DNA from: JBDTSW01 sp039930945
GTDB taxonomy: Bacteria > Actinomycetota > Thermoleophilia > Solirubrobacterales > 70-9
Direction of reading: 5' to 3'
NCBI GenBank assembly: GCA_039930945.1
Contig: JBDTSW010000026.1
Coordinates: 1-21,903 of the forward strand
DNA length: 21,903 nt
In this document: in pieces, positions 1-6,851 of the stretch
Layout of the letters: every line of letters starts with the position of its first letter
How positions within the stretch are numbered: the first letter of the stretch is position 1
Notes under the pieces: generated by a model
Told to the model about the DNA's origin: nothing
What the model saw: only the letters and a program-made list of their open reading frames with translations
Database searches by the model: none
Translations under genes and position numbers: made by a program

Positions 1-746
1 GAACCACACGACTTCGCCGTGATCGGGAGGAGATCCGGCACTTCATGGGCACCTCCACCTTCGCCGAGTACACGGTGATGCCGGAGATCGCGCTGGCCAA
101 GATCGACCCGGAGGCCCCCCTCGACGGCGCCTGCCTGTTCGCCTGCGGCCTGACGACCGGGCTGGGGGCGGCGATCAACACGGCCAGGGTCGAGCCCGGA
201 ACCACCTGCGTCGTCTTCGGGGCGGGCATGGTCGGCCTCGGGGCGGTCGCCGGCTGTCGGCTGCAGGGCGCCGAGCGGATCGTCTGCGTCGATCTCTCCG
301 AGGACCGGCTCGAGCTGGCCCGTGGGCAGGGGGCGACGGAGACGATGATCTCAGGGCCCGACACGGTCGAGATGATCCTCGAGCAGACCGACGGCTTCGG
401 CGCCGACTACACCTTCGAGGCAACCGGCAACGTCGCCGTCATGCGCCAGGCGGTGGAGGCGGCGCGGATGGCCTGGGGGCTGTGCACCATCGCCGGGGTC
501 GCCGGCAGGGGCGAGACGCTCGAGGTCGTACCCCGCTTCCTGATCACCGGCCGGCGGGTCGCCGGGTCCTCCTTCGGCGGGGTCAAGGGCCGCGACGGCG
601 TGCCGCAGCTCGTCGACCGCTGGATGGCCGGCGAGATCGACGTCGACCCGTTCATCTCCCACCACATCACCCTGGACGAGGTCAACCGGGGGTTCGAGCT
701 GATGGAGGCCCAGGACGGGATCCGCAGCATCATCAACTACCACTGA
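1..746 (+). CDS. Class III alcohol dehydrogenase (formaldehyde/S-hydroxymethyl-thiol dehydrogenase type), 5' truncated by the window edge
   Basis: The reading frame is open from base 3, so the gene enters from the left. About 247 residues are visible of a family usually near 370. The missing N-terminus would carry the structural-zinc cysteines. Visible class III hallmarks are the MGTSTFAEYTV segment, the ACGLTTGLGAA segment whose Cys is a catalytic-zinc ligand in the family, the Rossmann motif GAGMVGLGAV followed by an acidic VDLSEDR, and the C-terminal block ending in RSIINYH. The family oxidises S-hydroxymethyl-thiol adducts of formaldehyde with NAD, and also long-chain alcohols. Actinobacteria often use mycothiol rather than glutathione, so the thiol here is unknown. 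Only 13 bases separate its stop from the MBL gene, so the two are probably co-transcribed. The internal ATG at base 45 is not the true start, because conserved sequence continues upstream of it. Confidence 0.9.
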   Translation, partial: TTRLRRDREEIRHFMGTSTFAEYTVMPEIALAKIDPEAPLDGACLFACGLTTGLGAAINTARVEPGTTCVVFGAGMVGLGAVAGCRLQGAERIVCVDLSEDRLELARGQGATETMISGPDTVEMILEQTDGFGADYTFEATGNVAVMRQAVEAARMAWGLCTIAGVAGRGETLEVVPRFLITGRRVAGSSFGGVKGRDGVPQLVDRWMAGEIDVDPFISHHITLDEVNRGFELMEAQDGIRSIINYH

Positions 747-759
747 GGAGGACGAGCGA

Positions 760-1518
760 GTGATCCTGCAGCGTGTCGAACAGGCCGATTGGCTCTCCAA
801 CGCCTATCTGATCGTCGACGAGCCGGGCGGAAGCGGCGTGCTGGTCGATTCCAACGACGTCACCGAGCCCCTCGTCGAGCGGGTCGAGCGCGAGGGCACG
901 GAAATCACCCACGTCCTGTTGACCCACCACCACTGGGACCACGTCGTCGGCGCCGACAAGCTCGCCGAGCGCTTCGGGGTGCCGATCCTCGCCCACCCGA
1001 AGTGCGCGCAGGCGGTGGACTTCGAGGTCTCGGGGTCGATCGACGACGGTGACGTGGTCGAGTCGGGAGCGCTTCGGATCGAGGCGATCCACACCCCGGG
1101 CCACTGCGCCGACCACCTGGCGCTGAAGGTCGACGACAGCGACTGCCTCACCGCCGACGTGCTCTTCGCCGGCACCGTCGGGGGCACCCGCGCCCCGGGG
1201 GCGACCGGCTTTGACGACCTCAAGGCCTCGGTGATGGACAAGCTGATGAAACTGCCGCCGCAGACGCGGATCCACCCCGGCCACCGCCACCCCTCGACGA
1301 TCGGCGACGAGTGGGACCACAATCCGTTCGTCCGCGTCTGGCGGGGGATCGACGAGGGGGGCTCGGAGCCGTGCACGGTCGGTCCCGCCGATGCAGACGA
1401 GCGCCAGGAGGCGACCCTGATCCTCTGGGCCCCCGACTACGACGGCGGCAACAAGGCCTGGGTCCGCTTTGACGACGGCGAGGACGCGATCGTCGGCGGG
1501 TCGCAGATCAAGCGCTAA
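760..1518 (+). CDS. Metallo-beta-lactamase-fold hydrolase (glyoxalase II-like)
   Basis: The protein has 252 residues and starts at GTG, chosen because a strong AGGAGGA ribosome binding site (746-752) lies 7 bases upstream and overlaps the stop codon of the dehydrogenase. The zinc motif HxHxDH is complete (T55-H-H-H-W-D-H61). Further metal ligands are visible at GHCADH (H115), TAD (D133) and HPGH (H175), the glyoxalase II pattern of two metals. A C-terminal extension of about 60 residues follows. Cytoplasmic, with no signal peptide. Its coupling to a class III dehydrogenase suggests hydrolysis of the S-formyl-thiol product. A beta-lactamase-like gene sits beside the mycothiol-dependent formaldehyde dehydrogenase in mycobacteria (Rv2259-Rv2260). 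The fold is certain; the substrate is inference. Confidence 0.92.
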   Translation: MILQRVEQADWLSNAYLIVDEPGGSGVLVDSNDVTEPLVERVEREGTEITHVLLTHHHWDHVVGADKLAERFGVPILAHPKCAQAVDFEVSGSIDDGDVVESGALRIEAIHTPGHCADHLALKVDDSDCLTADVLFAGTVGGTRAPGATGFDDLKASVMDKLMKLPPQTRIHPGHRHPSTIGDEWDHNPFVRVWRGIDEGGSEPCTVGPADADERQEATLILWAPDYDGGNKAWVRFDDGEDAIVGGSQIKR

Positions 1519-1547
1519 TACGGGCACGAGCCAACTTTTCGCCCCTA

Positions 1548-1564
1548 TGCCGCACGGCGCGGCA
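1548..1564 (+). terminator. Possible weak terminator hairpin after the MBL gene
   Basis: TGCCGC and GCGGCA can pair around a 5-base loop, 30 bases after the MBL stop and ahead of the tRNA-Glu promoter. No T-tract follows. The stem is short, so this is tentative. Confidence 0.3.
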
Positions 1565-1593
1565 GAATCGCGAAACCCCAGTTCCGACGCCCC

Positions 1594-1599
1594 TAGACT
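1594..1599 (+). promoter_or_regulatory. -10 box for tRNA-Glu
   Basis: TAGACT matches TANNNT and would start transcription near 1606, about 5 bases before the tRNA. No convincing -35 box was seen. Confidence 0.45.
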
Positions 1600-1610
1600 C
1601 CGCACCCATC

Positions 1611-1682
1611 GGCCCCGTGGTGTAACGGCTAGCACGCGAGGTTTTCAACCTCGAAGCGTGGGTTCAACTCCCGCCGGGGCTA
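1611..1682 (+). tRNA. tRNA-Glu (anticodon TTC)
   Basis: A full cloverleaf can be folded. The acceptor arm is GGCCCCG with CGGGGCT, discriminator A. The anticodon stem CGAGG/CCTCG encloses loop TTTTCAA with anticodon TTC at 1644-1646. The T arm is GTGGG-TTCAACT-CCCGC. The GGCCCCG...CGGGGCTA ends are typical of actinobacterial tRNA-Glu. No CCA is encoded. lgt begins 12 bases downstream. Confidence 0.95.
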
Positions 1683-1694
1683 TCTCAAACCAGG

Positions 1695-2489
1695 ATGCAA
1701 CCAGAGATCCACATCGGCCCGCTCACCCTGCAGACCTTCGGTCTGTCGTTCGCGGCGGCCTTCGTCGCCTCGGGCTGGCTGGTCGCCAAGCGCCTGCGCG
1801 AATGGGGCAAGCCCGGCGATTGGGCCTACGAGATGGTCTTCGCGGCGCTGATCGGCGGGATCGTCGGCGCCCGGCTCGACTTCCTCATCGAGAACTACGA
1901 CGAGGTCTCCGGCGACCTCCTCGGCAATATCTTCAGCGGCGCCGGCCTGGTCTGGTACGGCGGCCTGATCGGCGGCGCGATCGGGGTGATGATCTGGGCC
2001 TGGTACCGGGGGATGCTGCGGCTGGCCCTGCTCGACCTCTGCGCCGCCCCGCTGGCCCTCGGCTACGCGGTCGGGCGAATCGGCTGCCAGCTCTCGGGCG
2101 ACGGCGACTACGGCAAGCCCTGGGATGGGCCCTGGGCGATGGCCTACCCCGACGGCACGGTCCCGACCGACGTTACGGTCCACCCGACCCCGGTCTACGA
2201 GACGCTGACCATGGGGCTGGTCGCGCTCGTGCTCTGGCGCCTGCGCGACCGCTACCGGACGGGGATCCTGTTCGCGCTGTACCTGGTCCTGGCCGGTGTC
2301 GAGCGGTTCCTGGTCGAGTTCGTTCGCCGCAACGAGGACGTCCTCGTGGGCCTCACCCAGGCGCAGGTGTTCAGCCTCGTGATGATGCTCGCGGGAGGGA
2401 TCTGGATCGCAGCGATCGCCCGGCGTGGCCAACTGCAGCGCGAGCCCGCCGACACGGCCGCGCTCCAGAGCGAGGCCCAGTCCGTCTAG
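1695..2489 (+). CDS. lgt: Prolipoprotein diacylglyceryl transferase
   Basis: Lgt moves the diacylglyceryl group of phosphatidylglycerol onto the lipobox cysteine of prolipoproteins in the cytoplasmic membrane. The 264-residue length is normal. Seven hydrophobic segments are visible. Family blocks are in order: GLVWYGGLIGG (84-94), the Lgt signature region GRIGCQLSGDGDYG (127-140) with the essential Arg128, HPTPVYE (163-169) and RFLVEFVRRNE (204-214). In the signature, the Asn that follows Gly in Escherichia coli is Cys here, a form I recall from other non-proteobacterial Lgt proteins. The ATG lies only 12 bases after tRNA-Glu, with no good ribosome binding site, so the mRNA may be made by tRNA 3' processing or be nearly leaderless. 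It converges with the ZIP gene across a 17-base gap. Confidence 0.95.
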   Translation: MQPEIHIGPLTLQTFGLSFAAAFVASGWLVAKRLREWGKPGDWAYEMVFAALIGGIVGARLDFLIENYDEVSGDLLGNIFSGAGLVWYGGLIGGAIGVMIWAWYRGMLRLALLDLCAAPLALGYAVGRIGCQLSGDGDYGKPWDGPWAMAYPDGTVPTDVTVHPTPVYETLTMGLVALVLWRLRDRYRTGILFALYLVLAGVERFLVEFVRRNEDVLVGLTQAQVFSLVMMLAGGIWIAAIARRGQLQREPADTAALQSEAQSV

Positions 2490-2506
2490 CTGCTCGGGGA
2501 TTGCCC

Positions 2507-3229
2507 CTAGACGTGCGCGATCTGTGAGATTGCGTAGACGAAGGCGAAGCCGAGCAGGGTGAGCCCGACCCTGCCCCATGAGCCGTGCTCGTGGTGGGCC
2601 TCGGGCAGCAGGTCGGTCGCGCCCAAGTAGAGGAAGAAGCCCGTGTAGAGGGCGAGGATGTGCCCGAGGGTGAGGTCCGAGATCGAGACCATGCTGCCGA
2701 CCGTCGCGCCCAACACCGGGGCGATCGAGTCGATCCGCAGCCAGCGCACGGCCTGCCGGCGGTCGCCCGACTGGCTGAGGACGAAGCTGACCGTGTTCAG
2801 TCCGTCGGCGAAGTCGTGGGCGACGACCGCGAGAAAGACGAGCAAGCCGGTCTCGGTGTTGACGCCGAACGCGAGCCCGATCCCAAGGCCGTCGATGAAG
2901 CTGTGGACCGAGAGGCCGAGCGCCCCGGCGACGCCGACGCGGTGATGTGAGCGGGCCTGCTCCGGATCGTCGCGATGATGGAGGACGAGGACGCGCTCGA
3001 GCAGGAAGAAGCCGATGAAGCCCGCCCCCACCAACAGGCCGACGTCGCGGGGATCGCCGAGCAGCTCCATCGCCTCGGGCAGCACGTCGAAGAGCGCCAC
3101 GGCGACCACGATCCCGCCGCTGAGCGCAAGCACCGTGGGCAGCGCGTGCGAGAAGCGCAGCCCGAGATAGCCGCCGCCGAGCGTCGACGCCATGACGACG
3201 ACGCCCAGGGGTATCGCGATCCATTCCAT
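2507..3229 (-). CDS. ZIP-family divalent metal transporter
   Basis: This is a 240-residue membrane protein with about eight hydrophobic segments. The two ZIP metal-site helices are visible: TM4 with H109-S-F-I-D-G-L-G and TM5 with H138-D-F-A-D-G-L-N. TM5 differs from the commoner HEIPE form, as in many bacterial ZIP relatives. LPEA (50-53) and LPEAHHEH (208-215) are further metal-binding candidates. A His-rich loop (HHRDD, SHHR at 84-97) lies between TM3 and TM4, as in other ZIPs. Zinc, iron or manganese uptake is possible, but the metal cannot be read from sequence. It follows the SDR gene on the same strand by 32 bases, without a clear ribosome binding site. Confidence 0.9.
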   Translation of the reverse strand: MEWIAIPLGVVVMASTLGGGYLGLRFSHALPTVLALSGGIVVAVALFDVLPEAMELLGDPRDVGLLVGAGFIGFFLLERVLVLHHRDDPEQARSHHRVGVAGALGLSVHSFIDGLGIGLAFGVNTETGLLVFLAVVAHDFADGLNTVSFVLSQSGDRRQAVRWLRIDSIAPVLGATVGSMVSISDLTLGHILALYTGFFLYLGATDLLPEAHHEHGSWGRVGLTLLGFAFVYAISQIAHV

Positions 3230-3261
3230 GCTGGGCTCAGGGCGAAGCTGTCATCGGCGGC

Positions 3262-4014
3262 TCAGGCCCCGCGCAGCATCCCGCCGTCGAGCGGGATCAC
3301 CGCGCCGGTGAGGTAGGCGGCGCGCTCCGAGCAGATGAAGGCGACCAGGTCGCCGAACTCCTCCGGCCGGCCGATGCGCCCGGCCGGCACGCCCTCGGCG
3401 GCGCCGCGCTCCATCTCCTCCCACGAGCCCCAGTTGGAGGCGAGCCGGTCGGTGGCGAAGCGCCCGGTGGCGACGGTGTTGACGGTGATGCCGTCGGCCG
3501 CGACCTCGCCGGCGAGCGTCTTCAGGAAGCCGACCGTGGCCATCCGGTGCGCGTTCGAGAGGGTCAGGTGGGGGATCGGCTCGCGGATCGAGCTCGAGGC
3601 GACGTTGGCGATCCGCCCCCATGCCCGCTCGCGCATCGAAGGCAGCGTCGCCTCGATCAGCGCCCGGGGCGCCAGCACCAGACTGCGGTACGCGGCCTCC
3701 CACTCGGACTGCGGGTTGTCGAGCGCGCCGCCGAGCGGAGGGCCGCCGGTGTTGACCACCAGGACCTCCACCTGGCCGAGCTTCGCTGCCACCTCGCCCG
3801 GGAGCGCCGACATCCGCTCGAGGTCCTCGGAGTCGGCGACCAGCGGCAGCGTCTCGCCCTCGATCTCTGCGGCGGCGGCCTCGATCCGCTCCCGGGAGCG
3901 GCTGGCGATCGCGACCCGGGCGCCCTCGGCGGCGAGCGTTTGCGCGATCGCGCGGCCGATGCCCTTGCTGGCGCCCATCACCAGCGCCACGCGTCCGTCG
4001 AGCCCCAGATCCAC
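3262..4014 (-). CDS. Short-chain dehydrogenase/reductase family protein with altered catalytic residues
   Basis: The protein has 250 residues, normal for a classical SDR. It has the cofactor motif GASKGIG (14-20), with basic residues after strand 2 (SRSRER) that favour NADP(H). NTGGPP (88-93) replaces NNAG, and a VASSS serine block (138-142) and a C-terminal PLDGGM follow. Where the catalytic YxxxK should be, the protein reads S153-N-A-H-R157, so Tyr and Lys are replaced by Ser and Arg. NTGGPP-type FabG-like SDRs often look like this, and their reaction is poorly known. The GTG start is supported by a -10 box TAGCTT placed 12 bases upstream, in a leaderless layout with an in-frame TAG. It is divergent from the catalase gene. 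Confidence 0.9.
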   Translation of the reverse strand: MDLGLDGRVALVMGASKGIGRAIAQTLAAEGARVAIASRSRERIEAAAAEIEGETLPLVADSEDLERMSALPGEVAAKLGQVEVLVVNTGGPPLGGALDNPQSEWEAAYRSLVLAPRALIEATLPSMRERAWGRIANVASSSIREPIPHLTLSNAHRMATVGFLKTLAGEVAADGITVNTVATGRFATDRLASNWGSWEEMERGAAEGVPAGRIGRPEEFGDLVAFICSERAAYLTGAVIPLDGGMLRGA

Positions 4015-4020
4015 GTGCGC

Positions 4021-4026
4021 AAGCTA
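4021..4026 (-). promoter_or_regulatory. Leaderless -10 box for the SDR gene
   Basis: On the minus strand this reads TAGCTT, then 6 bases, then the GTG start. It abuts the plus-strand -10 box of the catalase gene, and CTATAG (4024-4029) is the shared palindrome. Confidence 0.6.
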
Positions 4027-4032
4027 TAGGTT
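4027..4032 (+). promoter_or_regulatory. Leaderless -10 box for the catalase-family gene
   Basis: TAGGTT is followed by exactly 6 bases and the ATG, which puts the transcription start at or next to the A of ATG. There is no ribosome binding site in the 24-base intergenic gap. Confidence 0.65.
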
Positions 4033-4038
4033 GCAGGC

Positions 4039-5013
4039 ATGGCCAAGGGGAGCGAGACCGTGGCCGGCGCGAGCGGGGAGGTCCCGCAGGGAGAGCCCGT
4101 CCACGAGGACCTGATCGCCGCGATGGCCGCCATCTCCGGCGTCCACGCCGGCTCGCGAGCCGTACACGCGAAGGGCGTCTGGGCCGAGGGCGTCTTCACG
4201 GCGGCAGCGGAGGCGGCCGGCCTTTGCCGCGCTCCCCAGCTCGCCGGGGGCGCGGTGCCCGCCCTGATCCGCTTCTCCAACGCCAGCGGCAAGCCCGACG
4301 CGCATGACGCCGACCGAAACGGCGGCGGCATGGCGGTGAAGCTGCGGCCGGACGGAGGCTCCGAGTGGGACGTGATCGGCGTCGGCCCGCCGGTATTCGT
4401 CGCACGCACGGTCGAGGACTTCCTCGAGCTGCTGCGCCTGCGAAAGCCCGATCCCCAGACGGGACGGCCCGACATGGCGGCGCTCGGGGAGTACCTCGGC
4501 CGCCACCCGGAGGCCCAGCTCGCGATCCAGTCAACGCTCGGTGCCGAGCCCCCGGCGAGCTACGTCACCGTGCCCTACCACAGCCCGCACGCGTTCAGGC
4601 TTACCGGCGGCGACGGCACCGAGACCTGGGTGCGCTGGCGCTGGCAGCCGATCGCCCCCGAGCTGCGCCTGCCGGACGACGAGGCCCGCGCCAAGGGGCG
4701 AAACTATCTGCGGGAGGAGATCGCCGAGCGCCTCGCCGCCGGGCCGGCGGCGATGGAGCTGGTCTTCCAGATCTCCGGAGAGGGCGACTCGCTCGCCGAC
4801 CCCACCGAGCTTTGGCCCGACGAACGCGAGCTGGTCATCGCCGGCCGCCTGGAGATCACGGCGCTCGTCGCCGACCCCGAGGGCGGCGGCCAGATCGAGG
4901 TCTTCGACCCGACCCGGCTGCCCGACGGCATCGAGCCCTCGGACGATCCGATCCTCCGCGCCCGGCCGAAGGCCTACTCCGTCTCGGCCTATCGTCGCCT
5001 CGACGGCGGCTGA
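4039..5013 (+). CDS. Catalase-family haem peroxidase (small catalase-related)
   Basis: This is a 324-residue protein of the short, catalase-fold peroxidase group (catalases proper have about 480 or more). Visible features are the distal His in VHAKG (H43), RFSN (78-81), GGMAVKL, VPYHSPHAFRL (178-188), DPTELWPDER and the proximal haem ligand pattern R309-x3-Y313. The segment matching the catalase distal Asn reads DVIGVGPPVF, so that Asn appears absent. It probably uses hydrogen or organic peroxides with a reductant, in the cytoplasm; no signal peptide is seen. It begins leaderless from a promoter back-to-back with that of the SDR, and the antiporter gene starts one base after its stop, so the two are a transcription unit. 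Confidence 0.9.
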   Translation: MAKGSETVAGASGEVPQGEPVHEDLIAAMAAISGVHAGSRAVHAKGVWAEGVFTAAAEAAGLCRAPQLAGGAVPALIRFSNASGKPDAHDADRNGGGMAVKLRPDGGSEWDVIGVGPPVFVARTVEDFLELLRLRKPDPQTGRPDMAALGEYLGRHPEAQLAIQSTLGAEPPASYVTVPYHSPHAFRLTGGDGTETWVRWRWQPIAPELRLPDDEARAKGRNYLREEIAERLAAGPAAMELVFQISGEGDSLADPTELWPDERELVIAGRLEITALVADPEGGGQIEVFDPTRLPDGIEPSDDPILRARPKAYSVSAYRRLDGG

Positions 5014-5014
5014 C

Positions 5015-6211
5015 GTGAGCGATCCCACCCTGGCGCTGGCGGCGATCATGCTCGCCGCGGTCGGGTCACAGATCCTCGCCGCGCGCTTCCGGCTGCCGGC
5101 GATCATCCCGCTGCTGGTTGCCGGGGTGCTGCTGGGCCCGTACGTGCTCGACGCCTTCGACCCGGACAACCTCCTCGGCAACCTCCTCGACCCGTTCGTC
5201 TCGCTCGCCGTCGGGGCGATCCTCTTCGATGGCGCGCTGACGCTTCGCCGCGAACAGCTCGGCCACGGAGTCGGGTCGGTGGTCATCCGCCTGATCTCCC
5301 TCGGCGTGGCGCTCACCTGGGGCCTGGCGGCCGGCGGGGCCGCGCTGCTGATGGGCGTGGACCACCGGATCGCGCTCCTGCTCGGGGCCGTTCTCACCCT
5401 CTCCGGACCGACGGTCGTGGTCCCCCTGCTCGACTACGTCCGCCCGACCGCTCGCCCCGATGCCGCCCTGCGATGGGAGGGGATCCTGGTCGACCCGATC
5501 GGAGCGATCCTCGCCGTCCTGGTCTACCACGCGGTGGCGAGCGGCGACGGCGGCTTCGAGCCCGGCGAATTCACGGCCACGGTCACCGTCGGGATCGCCG
5601 TCGGGCTGGCCGGCGCGGCGCTGCTCGGCGTGCTGCTCTCGCGACGGCGGTTCGAGTCCCATCTGGAGGCGACGGCGACCCTCGCCGTCGTCCTCTTCTC
5701 GGTCGCCGTCGCGAGCGAGCTTCGCGAGGACGCGGGCCTGGTCACCGCGATCGTCATGGGCCTGGCCCTGGCCGCCCGCCGGCGGGAGATCGTCGAGCGC
5801 GCGCCGGAGTTCAGCGGGACCCTCGTCAGCCTGCTGCTGGGCGTGCTCTTCGTCGTGCTCTCGGCGCGCGTGGACCCGCAGGCGGTGATCGACCTGGGGC
5901 TGGGCGGCCTCGCCTTCGTCGGCCTGCTGGTCTTGGTCGTGCGCCCGCTGAGCGCCGTGCTGTGCACTTGGCGCACCCAGATGACGCCACCTGAGCGGGG
6001 GCTGATCGCCTGGATGATGCCCAGGGGGATCGTCGCCGCGGCGACCGCCTCGGCGTTCGAGCTGGGGCTGCGCGACAACCACATACCCGACGCCGCCGTG
6101 CTCGTTCCCGCCACCTTCCTGGTGATCGCCGCCACGGTCGTGATCTATGGGCTCACCGCCCGGCCCCTCGCCCTCGCGCTCGGGGTCGCCGAGCGCGAGC
6201 CGCCCTCCTGA
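5015..6211 (+). CDS. CPA1-type Na+(K+)/H+ antiporter
   Basis: The protein has 398 residues starting at GTG in the sequence TGACGTG, one base after the catalase stop. The open frame extends further upstream only as an overlap with the catalase gene. About eleven or twelve membrane helices are visible. Typical CPA blocks are LFDGALTL (70-77), LSGPTVVVPLL (129-139), EGILVDPIGA (155-164, holding the acidic residue expected in the ion-binding helix) and PRGIVAAATAS near the C-terminus. The protein ends after the membrane domain, with no TrkA-N/RCK regulatory tail. The role is exchange of sodium or potassium for protons across the cytoplasmic membrane. Coupling to a peroxidase suggests a shared stress response, which is inference. 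Confidence 0.92.
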   Translation: MSDPTLALAAIMLAAVGSQILAARFRLPAIIPLLVAGVLLGPYVLDAFDPDNLLGNLLDPFVSLAVGAILFDGALTLRREQLGHGVGSVVIRLISLGVALTWGLAAGGAALLMGVDHRIALLLGAVLTLSGPTVVVPLLDYVRPTARPDAALRWEGILVDPIGAILAVLVYHAVASGDGGFEPGEFTATVTVGIAVGLAGAALLGVLLSRRRFESHLEATATLAVVLFSVAVASELREDAGLVTAIVMGLALAARRREIVERAPEFSGTLVSLLLGVLFVVLSARVDPQAVIDLGLGGLAFVGLLVLVVRPLSAVLCTWRTQMTPPERGLIAWMMPRGIVAAATASAFELGLRDNHIPDAAVLVPATFLVIAATVVIYGLTARPLALALGVAEREPPS

Positions 6212-6241
6212 TCCAGCCCGGCACGACGACGGCCGTACGGC

Positions 6242-6247
6242 GATAAT
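6242..6247 (+). promoter_or_regulatory. -10 box for tRNA-Val
   Basis: GATAAT lies 6 bases before the tRNA 5' end, so standard spacing would start transcription at G1 of the tRNA. No -35 box was recognised. The antiporter stop is 42 bases before the tRNA, so read-through is an alternative. Confidence 0.4.
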
Positions 6248-6253
6248 CACCCC

Positions 6254-6326
6254 GGGCGGTTAGCTCAGTTGGGAGAGCGCCTGCCTTACAAGCAGGAGGT
6301 CGCCGGTTCGAGCCCGGCACCGCCCA
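6254..6326 (+). tRNA. tRNA-Val (anticodon TAC)
   Basis: The cloverleaf is perfect: acceptor GGGCGGT/ACCGCCC, discriminator A, D stem GCTC/GAGC, anticodon stem CCTGC/GCAGG around loop CTTACAA with TAC at 6287-6289, and T arm GCCGG-TTCGAGC-CCGGC. CCA is not encoded. Confidence 0.97.
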
Positions 6327-6381
6327 TCCCCCCGTTCGTGGACGACTCCGCCGACAACCGGAGGCCGCCAATGCCCAACTG

Positions 6382-6407
6382 GGCGCCGACGGCCGTCTCT
6401 CGGCGCC
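6382..6407. terminator. Hairpin between tRNA-Val and the convergent small gene
   Basis: GGCGCCGA (6382-6389) pairs perfectly with TCGGCGCC (6400-6407) around a 10-base loop. There is no T-tract. It sits between convergent units and could end both. Confidence 0.5.
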
Positions 6408-6414
6408 GTAGGCC

Positions 6415-6432
6415 CCTGGGGCTAGCCCCAGG
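6415..6432. repeat. 18-bp perfect palindrome over a stop codon
   Basis: CCTGGGGCT is followed directly by its reverse complement. The centre contains the stop codon of the minus-strand gene ending at 6422. It could be part of that gene's terminator or a protein site. Confidence 0.55.
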
Positions 6433-6799
6433 CGACCATCGACTGCGGGTCGTCGGGATCGACCTTGACGGTGATCTCCTGGCCGACCTTCTGCTGGAAG
6501 CCGTCGATGGACTGCTGGATCAGCTCCTGGGTGAAGCTGGCCTCATAGGGCTCGGCGCCCGCCGGGCGCACCTCGACGGCGAGCTGGTGCTCGATGCCGC
6601 CGCCGATCGAGGTCTTGCCGGTGGCCGTCATCGACTTCAGGATCGCCGGCTGCTCGACTCCCGAGGCGGCGATCTTCTGCATCTTCCCCGCGGTGGCGGC
6701 GGTGTCGGCGGACATCCCGTCCTTCATCGCCTGTCCGCCGGCCTTGGCGGCGTCGCCGGCCTGCGCGGCGGCGTCCTTCATCTTGTCCATGAAGCCCAT
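6422..6799 (-). CDS. Small conserved protein of unknown function
   Basis: The protein has 125 residues. The start is firm: ATG is preceded by GGAGGAGA with good spacing. The N-terminal 45 residues form an Ala/Lys-rich amphipathic helix with no signal peptide. From about residue 50, a beta-rich domain follows with the pattern AILKSMTATGKTSIGG, LAVEVRPAGAEPYEASF and VKVDPDDPQSM. I recognise this pattern, a short module ending in DP-x-DP, from uncharacterised actinobacterial proteins, but I know no function for it. It is downstream of the alpha/beta hydrolase on the same strand, with its own ribosome binding site. An 18-bp palindrome covers its stop codon. Confidence 0.85.
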   Translation of the reverse strand: MGFMDKMKDAAAQAGDAAKAGGQAMKDGMSADTAATAGKMQKIAASGVEQPAILKSMTATGKTSIGGGIEHQLAVEVRPAGAEPYEASFTQELIQQSIDGFQQKVGQEITVKVDPDDPQSMVAWG

Positions 6800-6851
6800 T
6801 GCTTCTCTCCTCCTGCCGGCTGCGCCGGCCTTCCGTGGTCGAGGCGCGACT

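Noticed and set aside
1680..3224. 514-residue minus-strand open frame
   Set aside because: Arg/Pro/Gly-rich shadow across lgt and the ZIP gene, with no family sequence. High GC makes such frames common.
4541..5014. Upstream extension of the antiporter frame
   Set aside because: Overlaps the catalase gene in another frame. The GTG at 5015 fits the membrane protein start.
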